DNA of 64,000 nucleotides from an uncultured Candidatus Poseidoniales archaeon (GCA_905182185.1 CAJJAP010000003.1:1-64000); one strand, 5' to 3'. Counted from the stretch's first letter, positions 17,477 to 27,347 are shown. The notes: generated from the letters alone by a model not told the origin. Numbers and translations: made by a program.

Positions 17477-18750
17477 GCGAAGATGAAGAGATTACACCTC
17501 ACCCTCTCCCGTTGCCTCAACTACCGATTCCATTGACCCCACAACAAGTTCAGCCGGTTCATCCAGTTCAGCCTGTTCAACCAATTCAGCCAGTTCAGCC
17601 AGTTCAGCCGGTTCAGCCGGTTCAGCCTGTTCAACCAATTCAACCAGTTCAGCCAGTTCAACCTGTTCATCCAGTTCAGCCTGTTCAACCAATTCAGCCA
17701 GTTCAACCAGTTCAACAAATGCAACAAGAGGCAACCGAGGAGATACAGATGGCAACGGCGGAAGCACCTGTGACTGGCCAAGCACGAATGGATACTGCCT
17801 GGGGTTCAAGTGAAGGTGATGAAGATATTTCTGAAATGGCATCTATTGGCCAGAATGACACTGGTGAAATCTTTAAACAAAATTATGAACCATGGAGGGG
17901 GGAATTAAATCCCAGATGGATGCGTAATTGGGCAATACTACGGCACCATATTCTTGGTATTTTCAAAAAAGGTCATCGCCCATGGGGTATTCCAACAAGA
18001 ATTTTCTTAGTCCTCGTATTCTTTGCATCATTATCGGATGCTGGACTCACTTTACTTGCATCGTTAATTGGAGACTCCGAATTCCATGGCTGGTGGGGTG
18101 TAAACAGAGACAACCTCTACGGTCACGTACTCGGGTTTTTCCCACGCAATGTGATGTATTACCCGATAGTAGCAGCACTATTGGTAGGCGGAGTCATTTC
18201 CGAAGATCGTCTTCATGGAACTTCTGCACTTTACTTCTCCAGGCCGATTAATCGTTTTGATTATATTGGGATGAAGTATGCCTCTGTCGCATTTATCCAA
18301 GCAATAATTATCATATTCACTCTCTTTTTGTACTATCTTACTGAGATAATTGCCTTTGGTCGAGGTTGGGCATGGATTGTAGATACATTTCCAATTTTCC
18401 TCGGTGCATTGATGGGTGGTGTTCTGTTAATTATAACCTATACGAGCATAGGATTGGCTCTTTCCAGCGTATCCAAAGGTAAATTCTTCCCTGGAATTGG
18501 ATTGCTAGCTATTATTTTAGGAACTAAAACATTAGCAATAATTGTAAAGAATTTATTTGAGAGAGAGATACTATATCTTCTATCACCATATGATTGTTTG
18601 GCTCATGTTGGCCAAACATTAGTGAGGACTCAACCCACATATGACCAGTATTCTTGGACTTGGTCACTAGCATCGTTAATTGTAATGAATGCAATCGCAC
18701 TGTATGTATTGAGTAGTCGCGTTTCATCTATGGAGGTGACTAGAGAATGA
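17473..18750 (+). CDS. ABC-2 type permease with N-terminal PVQ repeat
   Basis: 425 residues. Residues 24-80 consist of 18 repeats of a Gln-Pro-Val/Ile triplet, followed by a Gln/Glu-rich linker; residues 160-425 hold about six membrane helices ([61 protein letters not shown]). The [20 protein letters not shown] segment is typical of ABC-2 permeases. The repeat part is probably cytoplasmic, before the first helix. It is coupled to the ATPase genes on both sides by overlapping starts. Substrate is unknown. Confidence 0.85.
   Translation: MSEDEEITPHPLPLPQLPIPLTPQQVQPVHPVQPVQPIQPVQPVQPVQPVQPVQPIQPVQPVQPVHPVQPVQPIQPVQPVQQMQQEATEEIQMATAEAPVTGQARMDTAWGSSEGDEDISEMASIGQNDTGEIFKQNYEPWRGELNPRWMRNWAILRHHILGIFKKGHRPWGIPTRIFLVLVFFASLSDAGLTLLASLIGDSEFHGWWGVNRDNLYGHVLGFFPRNVMYYPIVAALLVGGVISEDRLHGTSALYFSRPINRFDYIGMKYASVAFIQAIIIIFTLFLYYLTEIIAFGRGWAWIVDTFPIFLGALMGGVLLIITYTSIGLALSSVSKGKFFPGIGLLAIILGTKTLAIIVKNLFEREILYLLSPYDCLAHVGQTLVRTQPTYDQYSWTWSLASLIVMNAIALYVLSSRVSSMEVTRE
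17551..17712 (+). repeat. 9-bp tandem repeat encoding QPV/QPI/HPV
   Basis: Eighteen consecutive nine-base units of the form CAG-CCA-GTT (with CAA, CCG, CCT, ATT and CAT variants) encode the proline-rich N-terminal tail of the permease. Synonymous third-base changes between units show that the protein sequence is kept while the DNA has drifted. The tract is likely to vary in length by slippage. Confidence 0.9.
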
Positions 18751-18920
18751 TGCCGGATATTCAACAGGTAGGAGAAGGGGAAACTCAACAGTGGGCGCCA
18801 AATGTTACCGCACCTGTGGTATTGCTTGAGAATGTCTCCAAATCATATGGAAAAATTCACGCATTATCTGAAATCACTCTGGCATTATCCGGTGGTGTAA
18901 CAGGAATATTAGGCTCCTAA
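18747..18920 (+). CDS. ABC ATPase, N-terminal fragment before a frameshift
   Basis: Begins ATG at 18747, overlapping the permease stop. It encodes the first 57 residues ([18 protein letters not shown], then GGVTGILG) and stops inside the Walker A motif because of one extra T at about 18915. Removing it gives GPNGAGKST and continues into the frame at 18949-19740. The full protein would be 330 residues. This is one gene, not a separate peptide. Confidence 0.8.
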   Translation: MMPDIQQVGEGETQQWAPNVTAPVVLLENVSKSYGKIHALSEITLALSGGVTGILGS

Positions 18921-18948
18921 TGGTGCTGGCAAATCAACCCTATTCAAT

Positions 18949-19740
18949 TTGCTAATGGGTAAATTGAAACCCTCGAGTGGAAGTATCAAACTATTCGGTA
19001 CAGACCCATGGAAGAACCCTGCCCCATATGCAAGAGTAGGTTTCGTTCCAGAGCATGAGAAAATGCACGATTGGATGACTGCCCATGGATTTGTATCATT
19101 ATTTGCTAGATTGAACGGATTGACAAGAGAAGAAGCGAAATCTGAAGCCGACAGAGTGCTAAACTTTGTTGGTTTAACCGATGTTGCACATAAACAACTT
19201 GGGCGTTATTCAAAAGGAATGCGGCAGAGAGTTAAAATTGCCCATGCACTGGTAAATGACCCGGAGTTAATCGTATTGGATGAACCGTTACAAGGATGTG
19301 ACCCACTTGCCCGAACCACGATAATGAATGTCATTAGAGAGTTAGGAAAAATGGGCCGTACCGTTTTGGTCAGCAGCCACATCCTAAATGAAATTGAACG
19401 AATCACTGAGCAAATCGTCATCCTTCACAACGGGCGTTTACTCGCTTTAGGAAACCTTCATGCAATCAGAGAAAAGATGGATAATATACCGCATACAATT
19501 AGTATCGGTTGTGAAAATCCAAAGGAATTAGCCAAGGACATTATCAATAATGCTGCAGTCTATGGCATCAGTTTTCCTAGTGGAGATCGTCTACAAATTC
19601 AAACACATAATCTAAATGCCGTCCATAGGGAATTACCTGCTTTGATTGTGACTAATGGGCACAAAGTCTCGTCGATTGATAATCCGGATGATGATTTGGA
19701 ATCGATCTTAAATCACCTAACTGGAGGTCTAGCCCGATGA
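18949..19740 (+). CDS. ABC transporter ATP-binding protein (second of cluster), main fragment
   Basis: Main body of the second ATPase, after the frameshift at about 18915. Signature YSKGMRQRVKIA, Walker B LIVLDEPLQGCD, H-loop SSHILNE are present; Walker A lies in the broken stretch just upstream. The predicted ATG at 18949 is internal. The stop overlaps the next permease start (19737) by four bases. Organisation is ATPase-permease-ATPase-permease, so the cluster probably forms two related exporters or one four-part complex. Confidence 0.88.
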   Translation: MLMGKLKPSSGSIKLFGTDPWKNPAPYARVGFVPEHEKMHDWMTAHGFVSLFARLNGLTREEAKSEADRVLNFVGLTDVAHKQLGRYSKGMRQRVKIAHALVNDPELIVLDEPLQGCDPLARTTIMNVIRELGKMGRTVLVSSHILNEIERITEQIVILHNGRLLALGNLHAIREKMDNIPHTISIGCENPKELAKDIINNAAVYGISFPSGDRLQIQTHNLNAVHRELPALIVTNGHKVSSIDNPDDDLESILNHLTGGLAR

Positions 19741-21065
19741 TGTCTCCACCGAAAAAAGATAATGTCTTTAGGGCTTTGGACAGGAAACTCGGCGCTGTTG
19801 CAGAATTTACTATGAGGCAATATCGTACCAAATTATCTACTTGGGTAATATTGGGAGTTGGAGCTATTGCAATATTTATCGTAGTATTATTCTATGTTGA
19901 TTCAATGCAACAAGAAATTGAAGCGATTGATAATGATGGCGACTCTATGGATTGGGATGGCGATGGATATCCGACTGGCCAAGAACGAATACATGGAACA
20001 GACCCCGATAACCCAGAATCTCATCCTGGAACATTCAATCCCCCGATTGCCCCTGACCCACCTGAGAAATGGATCAATGAAGATGATTTCGATTGGGACC
20101 TGACTGCGAGTGGAGACACTACTGCAGGCTACGATGATGATGGAGATTGCCGACTTGCCGATTCAACTCAGAGTCAAAAAGATAATAATCGGAATAATAT
20201 TGAATGTGATATCATCTTAGATTATAATGAAATGAGGGGGGAATGGTCCGAGCCTAATAGTGATAGACTCGTCGATGAAGACCCCGATGAAGAAAAATAT
20301 GCCAAAGAGGCCATCCATCGAGCATTTTTGTTGGCAATCGGTAAAATGGGATTCGTATTCTTGCTAGGTATTTTCCTACCTTTATTCTTAGCAACTGGGC
20401 TGATTCGTGAAGAGATGGACAATTCAACGATACATTTCATGCTTGCAAAACCAATTGCTAGACGTGATATATTCCTTGGCAGGATTGTAGGATATTTAGG
20501 GATTGTATGGCCATATATCATTGGAATGGGCATAATAGTCGCAATCATTTCCGGTTTTGCTGGACCTGGTGATAGTTTTTTTAGATTTGCAGACCTCGGA
20601 ATGTGGATGGCTATAATATTCGCAACAATGTTAGCAACATTAGTTTATGGCATGTTATTCTGTGCACTTGGAACCCTGTGGAAACGGGGTATTATACTCG
20701 CACTTCCATTTGCTGCATGGGAATTAGGAATGGCGATACTATCCTTCGGGGCCCCTTCTACATCAATACTCAGATTTTCTGTTATTGGTTGGTCACTAAA
20801 TATTATCGATGCCGCATCTTTGGTTGTTTGGCCTAATATGGGCCTATTCATCAGCATGGGGATGTGGGGCGGCGGACATGGTGGCGGTGGTATGTGGGAT
20901 GATTCACTTGAGGGTGCAAATGCTTTGAGTGCCTTTGCATCTGATACTGGATTAGGAATTAGCCCAATAGCAACAATTGTAGTTTCCACGCTTGTATTAT
21001 TATTCCAAGCAGCAGTTCTGTGGCTAGTCGGTTCTGCAATTTTCAAAGGGAAGGAAATTGAATGA
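19737..21065 (+). CDS. ABC-2 type permease with acidic extracellular loop
   Basis: 442 residues. One helix near residues 37-57 is followed by about 120 acidic residues containing NDGDSMDWDGDGYPTGQE and DDDGDC, resembling TSP3 or EF-hand-like Ca-binding loops. Then come five or six further helices (FVFLLGIFLPLFLATGLIRE; LGIVWPYIIGMGIIVAIISG). REEMDNSTIHFMLAKPIARRD is the ABC-2 permease signature region. The acidic loop should lie outside the membrane, between the first two helices. Substrate unknown. Confidence 0.85.
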   Translation: MMSPPKKDNVFRALDRKLGAVAEFTMRQYRTKLSTWVILGVGAIAIFIVVLFYVDSMQQEIEAIDNDGDSMDWDGDGYPTGQERIHGTDPDNPESHPGTFNPPIAPDPPEKWINEDDFDWDLTASGDTTAGYDDDGDCRLADSTQSQKDNNRNNIECDIILDYNEMRGEWSEPNSDRLVDEDPDEEKYAKEAIHRAFLLAIGKMGFVFLLGIFLPLFLATGLIREEMDNSTIHFMLAKPIARRDIFLGRIVGYLGIVWPYIIGMGIIVAIISGFAGPGDSFFRFADLGMWMAIIFATMLATLVYGMLFCALGTLWKRGIILALPFAAWELGMAILSFGAPSTSILRFSVIGWSLNIIDAASLVVWPNMGLFISMGMWGGGHGGGGMWDDSLEGANALSAFASDTGLGISPIATIVVSTLVLLFQAAVLWLVGSAIFKGKEIE

Positions 21066-22270
21066 GCCAAGATATACCCACTTTTAGTGGCGATTTGACG
21101 CGGATGTGGAATTTACAAGAAAGACCACCATTGCAGCACCTCACTTGGGATTGGTGGTGGTGGCTAGTGATGCTTGATGACCATGAAGGGAATCCAAGCG
21201 GTAAACAATTGATGGTACTTTGGTCCACAAAGGACAATGCTATCGTTGATGTAAATGGAAGCCCTTGGACTCCAAAAGGCAGACCTGGCTTTGATGATGA
21301 TGGAGCGATTGCATTGGATGGAATGGTCTGTGCATGGTGGTTTGATGGAAAACAAATGCACGAACCTATAATCAAAAGAATCTGTAAAATGATTGCAATA
21401 CCTGATACTCACCCACAATGGCCACTGACCGACGATGCCACTACTGGCCAAGGTGGTGGGGCTGTTATTCCGCTATTAGGCGAAGATCTGTCGATGGGTT
21501 TGAAATCAGACCTTAGTGAATTTTGGATTAATTTGGTAACCGATAAAGAAATGTGTGGAGATAATGTGCCCACTGATTTCAAACTAAAGTTAACCCCATG
21601 GAATCAAGCAATGTCTACCGCGAGGAGAGCAAGTGCCACTTATGCGGCCAATATGGGATACGATATTCTTCGACTACATGGTACCAAAGTAGCTGGCACA
21701 TTGGATGATGAACAGGTGTCCGGAACTGCATATTTCCAAAAAGTATGCGTTCAGGCCCCATCGGTCCCATGGTATTGGGGAGTATTACACTTGGATGATG
21801 GTTCGTATATCGATTGGTTCATCCCCCATGCATCCTTAACAGTAAGTGCTAGAGATAACAGACCGTGGAAGAAAAGAGATATTGGGCATATTGCATTGAG
21901 CCAAGGTGGTCTATTCCATGATGCAAAGAACAAACGTAGTGAGAAGTTTACAAAAGTCACTGTTACAAAGACGGCAGGTGCTAATCTTGAAGGTGACCAT
22001 GCCCATTACCCCGGTGCACCATTACCGGTTTTTGAGATTCACATGCATAATGGTAGAACTGATATCAAATTGCAAGTGGAGGCTATTGAAAGAGCTAATT
22101 GGACTTTTGACCAGCCAACTAGAGGGGGAATGCAATCACATTTGACCTATAATGAATACCCCCTCAAATTAAATAAATTAATTATTCAAGATGAAACTGG
22201 AACAAGAACTGAGTCGGAATACAAGTGGGCAAGAGGGAATGCTGAACATTCTTGGGGCCTACTTCACTGA
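21062..22270 (+). CDS. Hypothetical protein, weakly CrtC/AttH-like
   Basis: 402 residues, soluble, very Trp-rich (WDWWWWLVML). GTAYFQKVCVQAP and WYWGVLHLDDGSYIDWF, with a C-terminal Glu-Trp-rich ending, faintly recall the lipocalin-like CrtC/AttH fold of carotenoid-hydratase relatives, but I cannot confirm this. No signal peptide. The start overlaps the permease stop by four bases, so it belongs to the transport cluster and may modify or bind the exported lipid or pigment; this is inference. Confidence 0.6.
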   Translation: MSQDIPTFSGDLTRMWNLQERPPLQHLTWDWWWWLVMLDDHEGNPSGKQLMVLWSTKDNAIVDVNGSPWTPKGRPGFDDDGAIALDGMVCAWWFDGKQMHEPIIKRICKMIAIPDTHPQWPLTDDATTGQGGGAVIPLLGEDLSMGLKSDLSEFWINLVTDKEMCGDNVPTDFKLKLTPWNQAMSTARRASATYAANMGYDILRLHGTKVAGTLDDEQVSGTAYFQKVCVQAPSVPWYWGVLHLDDGSYIDWFIPHASLTVSARDNRPWKKRDIGHIALSQGGLFHDAKNKRSEKFTKVTVTKTAGANLEGDHAHYPGAPLPVFEIHMHNGRTDIKLQVEAIERANWTFDQPTRGGMQSHLTYNEYPLKLNKLIIQDETGTRTESEYKWARGNAEHSWGLLH

Positions 22271-22338
22271 TAAAATGGGCAAATATGGCAAAAGGTTCAT
22301 CAATAACGGCGTACCAAACATTACATAGTGGCGTTTCT

Positions 22339-23388
22339 ATGACTCAAGAAGAAGTAACAGAAGAAATAATTGAAGAACTTAATGAAGAGGTCGCAAATAC
22401 CGACAAAACAAGTTCTGAAGCAAGCATTGATGCTAAGCAAAAAAAACTTGCTACAAAATTTTTAACTATTCCCGGTGAAGAAATTTTACTTACCAAACAA
22501 CCTAGTATCTTTGCCTTCCTTGGAATGTATGTTTTGGGTTTGATCGTTCTTGGCGTTCATTTACTATTTGGCCAAGCGGACTTATTGGGTGATAGTGATT
22601 CAAGTGGACTAGTGAAAGTTATTCTTTGGATAGTAGATATAAGTGGCGGAGAAACTGTACCTTTCGGATTTGTAATGACAATGTTGTTCGTCACATGGTT
22701 AAACAGACTGATGAACATGTCCACTTCTGGAAGATGGGTTACAACTTGGTTACTAATAGTAACATTTACTCCAATTATTATTCAAATCGATGATGTAATA
22801 TATTTCATCACAGATCTTTTCGGAGAACCAATCGGTGGATTTATACCAGATGTCATAAGTTATAATTATACAGTATTTGGATTGATATTTGCATCAATGT
22901 TTTGGGGATTGACTTATTATTTCCAGAAGAGTTTCCACTATGCAATTACTTCTGATGCAGTAATATTTCAGCATCGATTTTTATTGTCTCATTCAAGAAG
23001 AAGAATTCTTTACGATAGAATCTCTGAAGTGATTGAAGAAAGAAATCCAATGGGCATGATATTGGGTTATTCAACTCTAACTATTCTAACAGATACCGGA
23101 ATCGGCCTAGTAGAAGAAACAATTGGAGTGGGAGCAGGTACCACCTTACCTGGAACCTCAAAGAATGATTCCGATTCTGCTGCTGCATCTGCAGGAAAGA
23201 CATGGATTCGCAGTCTTATTGGATTGATGACATATCAAAGAACTGTCACTAGAGTTGTAGCTGATCCTAAGAACTGTTTTTATTCTATTCGTAAATCCAA
23301 TAAGACTAAATTATTAGTCGATGAAATGCACAAAAAGCACTCTTCCTCAAGTTTATTATCTGATTTAAAGGATTCATTAACTCAATGA
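22339..23388 (+). CDS. Membrane protein with bacterial PH (bPH2-like) domain
   Basis: About 349 residues from the ATG at 22339; the frame opens earlier at 22252, inside the upstream gene. Acidic N-terminus, three to four helices (FAFLGMYVLGLIVLGVHLLF; WLLIVTFTPIIIQ; VFGLIFASMFWGLTYYF), then a cytoplasmic region ITSDAVIFQHRFLL ... RRILYDRISEVIEERNPMG, which is the bPH2 (YdbS-like) pattern. A disordered stretch DSDSAAASAG follows. Last gene of the ABC cluster. Function unknown. Confidence 0.7.
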   Translation: MTQEEVTEEIIEELNEEVANTDKTSSEASIDAKQKKLATKFLTIPGEEILLTKQPSIFAFLGMYVLGLIVLGVHLLFGQADLLGDSDSSGLVKVILWIVDISGGETVPFGFVMTMLFVTWLNRLMNMSTSGRWVTTWLLIVTFTPIIIQIDDVIYFITDLFGEPIGGFIPDVISYNYTVFGLIFASMFWGLTYYFQKSFHYAITSDAVIFQHRFLLSHSRRRILYDRISEVIEERNPMGMILGYSTLTILTDTGIGLVEETIGVGAGTTLPGTSKNDSDSAAASAGKTWIRSLIGLMTYQRTVTRVVADPKNCFYSIRKSNKTKLLVDEMHKKHSSSSLLSDLKDSLTQ

Positions 23389-23468
23389 ATCATGATTAAT
23401 CTACAACTGTTTAGAGCGAGTCATTGAAGAACCTCTAGCCCTTCACATGTATTGTTGGAGATGACACT

Positions 23469-23987
23469 ATGAGCGAGGAATTATTACAAACAGCCATTGA
23501 TTTATTCAATCAAGGAAATATCGATGGCGCTATTGAGCACCTAGAATCTAAGTTACCGGACAATCCAGATAACGCACAAATGCACCACATGTATGCTGAA
23601 TTTGCAAATATGAAGAATTCAGAGGCACAAGACGATGTAATTCCTGGCCGCAAAATAATGATGATGTACAAAAAAGCAATGGAACTCGATGAAGAAAACA
23701 TGGAATATATTGCTGACTTCGCTGCATTTGCGCTTGAGTGTCGCCGTATACCAGTAGCAGTAAAAGAATTCCAACGCTATGCACGCCGTCTTGAACTTGA
23801 GGACATTCCAATTGATGAAATTCTTTTCACCGCTAGCCGCAATATTGTTGATGCGATTGAAGTGATGGACCCTAGTAAGAAAAACCCAATGGTTCAACCT
23901 TGGCTTCAACAGGCTCTGATTTGGGCTGTTGGCGGTCTAGGATACAGCAAGGACGAAGCTGTAGAAATGATGAATCGCGAAATTTGA
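23469..23987 (+). CDS. TPR-like repeat protein
   Basis: 172 residues of antiparallel helices. Residues 4-35 (LLQTAIDLFNQGNIDGAIEHL) and 60-100 (YKKAMELDEENMEYIADFAAF) have the spacing of tetratricopeptide repeats, so a protein-binding adaptor is likely. No transmembrane segment. A GGAGATGA stretch precedes the ATG. It lies 9 bases before truA and may be co-transcribed with it. Confidence 0.75.
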   Translation: MSEELLQTAIDLFNQGNIDGAIEHLESKLPDNPDNAQMHHMYAEFANMKNSEAQDDVIPGRKIMMMYKKAMELDEENMEYIADFAAFALECRRIPVAVKEFQRYARRLELEDIPIDEILFTASRNIVDAIEVMDPSKKNPMVQPWLQQALIWAVGGLGYSKDEAVEMMNREI

Positions 23988-23996
23988 GGTGAGGAT

Positions 23997-24911
23997 TTGA
24001 CAGGCGAGACTGTGAAGCTCGCCTTTAGAATTGGATACTTGGGCAGTGGATTCCATGGTAGCCAAATCCAACCTGATGTAAAGACAGTTCAAGGAGAATT
24101 AGTCCGCGTATTTCAAAGTCTCAAATGGATTGATGGAAATATCACAGAACATAATTTAGTTCTTTCAAGCCGCACTGATGCAGGGGTCAATGTCAGAGTA
24201 AATGGTGGAGCAGTAACCTTAAAAAAAGGTTTATGGGAGTCTTTAGGTGCCAAAAAAATGATTCGTGCTATCGATGATCGTCTATGTGAAGGAATCTCAT
24301 TTCTTGATGTAATTGAAGTTGCAGATGATTGGAATCCAAGACTGGCACAATATCGTGTATACCGTTATAGAATTGAGGGCATTGAATTCTGGAAATATCC
24401 AGGCGATGTATTTACCGAATATTGTAATCTATTCACAGGGACATATGATGCTTCCAACTTCGCACGGATAGAGGAAGGTAAGGAACCGATGCGAACAATT
24501 CTTTCCTGCTCCCCATGGATAGTAAATAATCGAGTTGTTGGTTTTGAAATCGTTGGTTTGGCTTTCTTATGGAATCAAGTTCGCAGAACTGCAAATGCAA
24601 TCTTCAAAATGTCAATAGGTGATTTAACTATTGAACAGGTAAAACAGGCAATTCAGAAACCAGAAGTAACAGTTGATTTTGGTGTAGCACCACCAGAATG
24701 GCTAATCTTGTGGGGCGTAAGTTGGCAACAATTACCGCTACCAGACCCTACTACTGAGCCCCATTTTACATCAGTACCAGAAGGAAGAGTCGCTGAGAGA
24801 ACAATGCGCAAACGCTGGAGATTGGCAGCGGAGCATGAAATGAAATCCTTGCTCTACAATGAATGGGCTGCAATTGGCGAGTTACCAATAACGCACCATC
24901 GTAATTCTTGA
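23997..24911 (+). CDS. truA: tRNA pseudouridine synthase A
   Basis: TruA converts uridines at positions 38-40 of tRNA to pseudouridine. RIGYLGSGFHGSQ opens the domain, SSRTDAGV holds the catalytic Asp, PRLAQYRVYRY and FLWNQVRRTANA are the further conserved motifs. 304 residues. The start is a TTG at 23997, preceded by a strong GAGGTGAGG ribosome site five bases away. It is convergent with the next gene, one base apart. Confidence 0.92.
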   Translation: MTGETVKLAFRIGYLGSGFHGSQIQPDVKTVQGELVRVFQSLKWIDGNITEHNLVLSSRTDAGVNVRVNGGAVTLKKGLWESLGAKKMIRAIDDRLCEGISFLDVIEVADDWNPRLAQYRVYRYRIEGIEFWKYPGDVFTEYCNLFTGTYDASNFARIEEGKEPMRTILSCSPWIVNNRVVGFEIVGLAFLWNQVRRTANAIFKMSIGDLTIEQVKQAIQKPEVTVDFGVAPPEWLILWGVSWQQLPLPDPTTEPHFTSVPEGRVAERTMRKRWRLAAEHEMKSLLYNEWAAIGELPITHHRNS

Positions 24912-24912
24912 A

Positions 24913-26112
24913 TCAAATCAAGTCTAATGTTGGGCCAACTTTTTCAAATAAGCGTAATACTTCATCTAGATCATCTCTTGTCAAACCAGATGACATCTGA
25001 GTTCTAATTCTTGCTTTATCTCGTGCAACCATTGGGAACACGATTGAACCTGCCATTACCCCTTCTTTACCCAAAGCAGCGGTCATGGTTTTTGCAACGC
25101 TTGATTCACCGCACATCACTGGAATAATTGGAGTTGTTGACACCCCTGTGTCAAAACCAAGTGATTGTAATTCCTTACGGAAATAATGAGTGTTCTCCCA
25201 CAGCCTAGCATGATGTTGAGGCTCACTCATCAGAACTTCAATTGCGGCTTTTTGTGCAGCAGCAACTCCTGGTGGTTGTGAACCTGAAAGAAGCCATGAA
25301 CGTGAATGATTGAGTGCATGAGTCCTAGTCATCTCCGTTCCTGCAACGATACCGCCTTGTACACCCAGTGCTTTAGAGAATGAACCGATTTCAAAATCAA
25401 CTTTACCCTGTAATTTGAAGTGGTCTACGATTCCAGCACCTGTATCGCCCAGAACTCCTTCACCATGGCAATCATCGACGTAAATCATCGCATCATATTC
25501 CTCTGCCAATGCATGAACTTCATCCAGAGGAGCAATATCACCGTCCATTGAAAAGACACCGTCAGTGATAATTAATTTACGAACTGAATCTTGGTGTGAT
25601 TTCAATACCGCCTCTAATTCCCCCATGTCATTATGAGCATAAACTCCTCTAGCCGCCTTTGTTAATCGTACACCATCGATAATTGAGCCGTGATTTAATG
25701 AATCAGAGATGATCACATCATCTGCCCCTGAAACCAGAGTAGGAATCAATCCTACATTTGCTGTATAACCTGCTGAATAAATCAGTGCAGATTCAACACC
25801 TTTGAACTGTGCAACTTTTTGTTCTGCTTCTAAATGAATATCCATTGTTCCGGCAATCGCTCGAACAGAACCGCTCCCTACACCATATTTTATAGTGGCA
25901 TCAAGCATTGCTTGGACCACTTTCGGGTGAGTTGTTAAATTCAAATAGTTATTTGCCGAGAGCATAATAGTTGGTTTACCATCTATCTGGCATCTCGGCA
26001 TATTTGCACCTTGTAAAGTAGGCGGTTCCCATAATAATGACTTCTCATCTAACTCATCAAAACGGTCTTTCATCCACGACATATCACCTGGCATATGGTT
26101 CCCCTCATTCAT
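24913..26112 (-). CDS. kbl: Glycine C-acetyltransferase (KBL family)
   Basis: Alpha-oxoamine synthase family, probably cleaving 2-amino-3-oxobutanoate to glycine and acetyl-CoA, the second step of threonine catabolism. LSANNYLNLTTHP, GSGSVRAIAGTMDIHLE, SDSLNHGSIIDG, VDDCHGEG and SFSKALGVQGG (PLP Lys) are all visible. A sibling activity, 8-amino-7-oxononanoate synthase, cannot be excluded, but no other biotin genes are nearby. The frame extends to 26133; the ATG at 26112 or 26094 leaves space for the divergent ribK promoter. Confidence 0.85.
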   Translation of the reverse strand: MNEGNHMPGDMSWMKDRFDELDEKSLLWEPPTLQGANMPRCQIDGKPTIMLSANNYLNLTTHPKVVQAMLDATIKYGVGSGSVRAIAGTMDIHLEAEQKVAQFKGVESALIYSAGYTANVGLIPTLVSGADDVIISDSLNHGSIIDGVRLTKAARGVYAHNDMGELEAVLKSHQDSVRKLIITDGVFSMDGDIAPLDEVHALAEEYDAMIYVDDCHGEGVLGDTGAGIVDHFKLQGKVDFEIGSFSKALGVQGGIVAGTEMTRTHALNHSRSWLLSGSQPPGVAAAQKAAIEVLMSEPQHHARLWENTHYFRKELQSLGFDTGVSTTPIIPVMCGESSVAKTMTAALGKEGVMAGSIVFPMVARDKARIRTQMSSGLTRDDLDEVLRLFEKVGPTLDLI

Positions 26113-26195
26113 AGGACCTTGGCGGCCCTTCATGTTCTTTCTTGTTGGCCGCTTCGCCCCTCAAACTCAAAAAGGTGATTGGCTTGGCCGTACTA

Positions 26196-26663
26196 ATGCT
26201 GCTCACTGGTACTGTTAGTAGTGGCCTAGGCCGAGCACACATTTTCATGTCACAGCAGCATTACCAAGAGCAATTCAGAGGATTCCTAGGCCATACTGCT
26301 TGGCCTGGGACTTTGAATATCGCAGTTAAGGGTGATGTGTTAGCAAAATACATCGCATTGAGAAATAAAGCGGGAATTGATACCTTGGATGCTGATGAAG
26401 GGGCAATGAAGTCAGCTATGAAAATAAATGTCAGTACAATTGATTCGACTAGAATTCGCGGATTCTTACGAGATGGTGTTTCATTTGGAGGAGCAACTGC
26501 TTTTAATGCAAGAATATCTCATTCCGACAAAATGGTTAACTGTGCGATTCTAATTCCCGATTTAACCCGCCATATTGATGTGATCGAAGTCATTTCTGGA
26601 ACATTTTTGCGAGAGTTCTTCCATATTGAAGATGGAGCAGAAGTTACTATTGAACTGATTTGA
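26196..26663 (+). CDS. ribK: CTP-dependent riboflavin kinase, archaeal type
   Basis: Archaeal RibK makes FMN from riboflavin using CTP. LTGTVSSGLGRAHIF, the PGTLNI segment that binds Mg-nucleotide, CAILIPDLTRH and the C-terminal LREFFHIEDGAEVTIEL match the family well. The frame opens at a TTG at 26142, but ATG 26196 gives a start next to the conserved GTVSSGLG, as in the Methanocaldococcus enzyme, and is preferred. 155 residues. Divergent from the transferase gene. Confidence 0.85.
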   Translation: MLLTGTVSSGLGRAHIFMSQQHYQEQFRGFLGHTAWPGTLNIAVKGDVLAKYIALRNKAGIDTLDADEGAMKSAMKINVSTIDSTRIRGFLRDGVSFGGATAFNARISHSDKMVNCAILIPDLTRHIDVIEVISGTFLREFFHIEDGAEVTIELI

Positions 26664-26666
26664 GTG

Positions 26667-27284
26667 TCACTCTTCTTCAAACTCATCAAATGAGTCTACA
26701 ACTTCGAGCATTTCTTTATCTTGCCCGACCATCGATTCAGCATGCTTAGGTTCATCTTCAATATTTGTCATTCCCATGAATGGATCTTTTCCATCTTCTA
26801 TCATGCATAATAATCTCCATCTTGGAGCCCAAGACAAATGAACATACATCGGCCCAGGCAATAATAGTAAGAACCACGAGATCAAAGATGGTATTGCCAT
26901 CATATCAGTCCGATCGATTGTCAATAATGCAAATCCAATAAAAGGCATAGGATAGAGTATTGCACGCGGCGGGGAAACCGGAAATCTTTTGAATACACTA
27001 ACCAATATAATTGAAACGAATCCTAATAGCAAACAAGTAGCTACCAATAGCGCGGAATGGAATATCCATCCGCTGACCCATCCAGAACCTGATTGCGCAA
27101 ATTTGTATGGAAGAAGAATTGCAATAGATACTAACACACCATAAAAACCACCGATATTAGCTGGATGAGATAGCCACAAAGGTAATTTTGTGAAGCGGCG
27201 GGAAAGTGAAGTTCCGAGAAGAGTGGCCCTTTCACTCATATCAAGCGATTCGAGGCTTTTTTCCCATCCAGAAGAGGCACTCAT
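26667..27284 (-). CDS. Hypothetical four-helix membrane protein
   Basis: 205 residues. After a short hydrophilic N-terminus come about four helices (GVLVSIAILLPYKFA; ALLVATCLLLGFVSIILV; AILYPMPFIGFALLTI; ISWFLLLLPGPMYVHL), then RWRLLCMIEDGKDPFMGM and an acidic tail ending EFEEE. No family recognised. It is convergent with ribK and lies downstream of another membrane protein gene on the same strand; the two may work together. Confidence 0.65.
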   Translation of the reverse strand: MSASSGWEKSLESLDMSERATLLGTSLSRRFTKLPLWLSHPANIGGFYGVLVSIAILLPYKFAQSGSGWVSGWIFHSALLVATCLLLGFVSIILVSVFKRFPVSPPRAILYPMPFIGFALLTIDRTDMMAIPSLISWFLLLLPGPMYVHLSWAPRWRLLCMIEDGKDPFMGMTNIEDEPKHAESMVGQDKEMLEVVDSFDEFEEE

Positions 27285-27347
27285 AAATTCAATGGCTTAA
27301 GAATAGGTTTTTGAATATAGAGGTGAGTCAGCAACAAATTATGTGGT

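Noticed and set aside
17492..17842. Minus-strand frames across the PVQ repeat (LAELVE- and LNWLN-type repeats)
   Set aside because: They only mirror the nine-base repeat of the permease gene, which has clear membrane helices and operon coupling in the plus frame.
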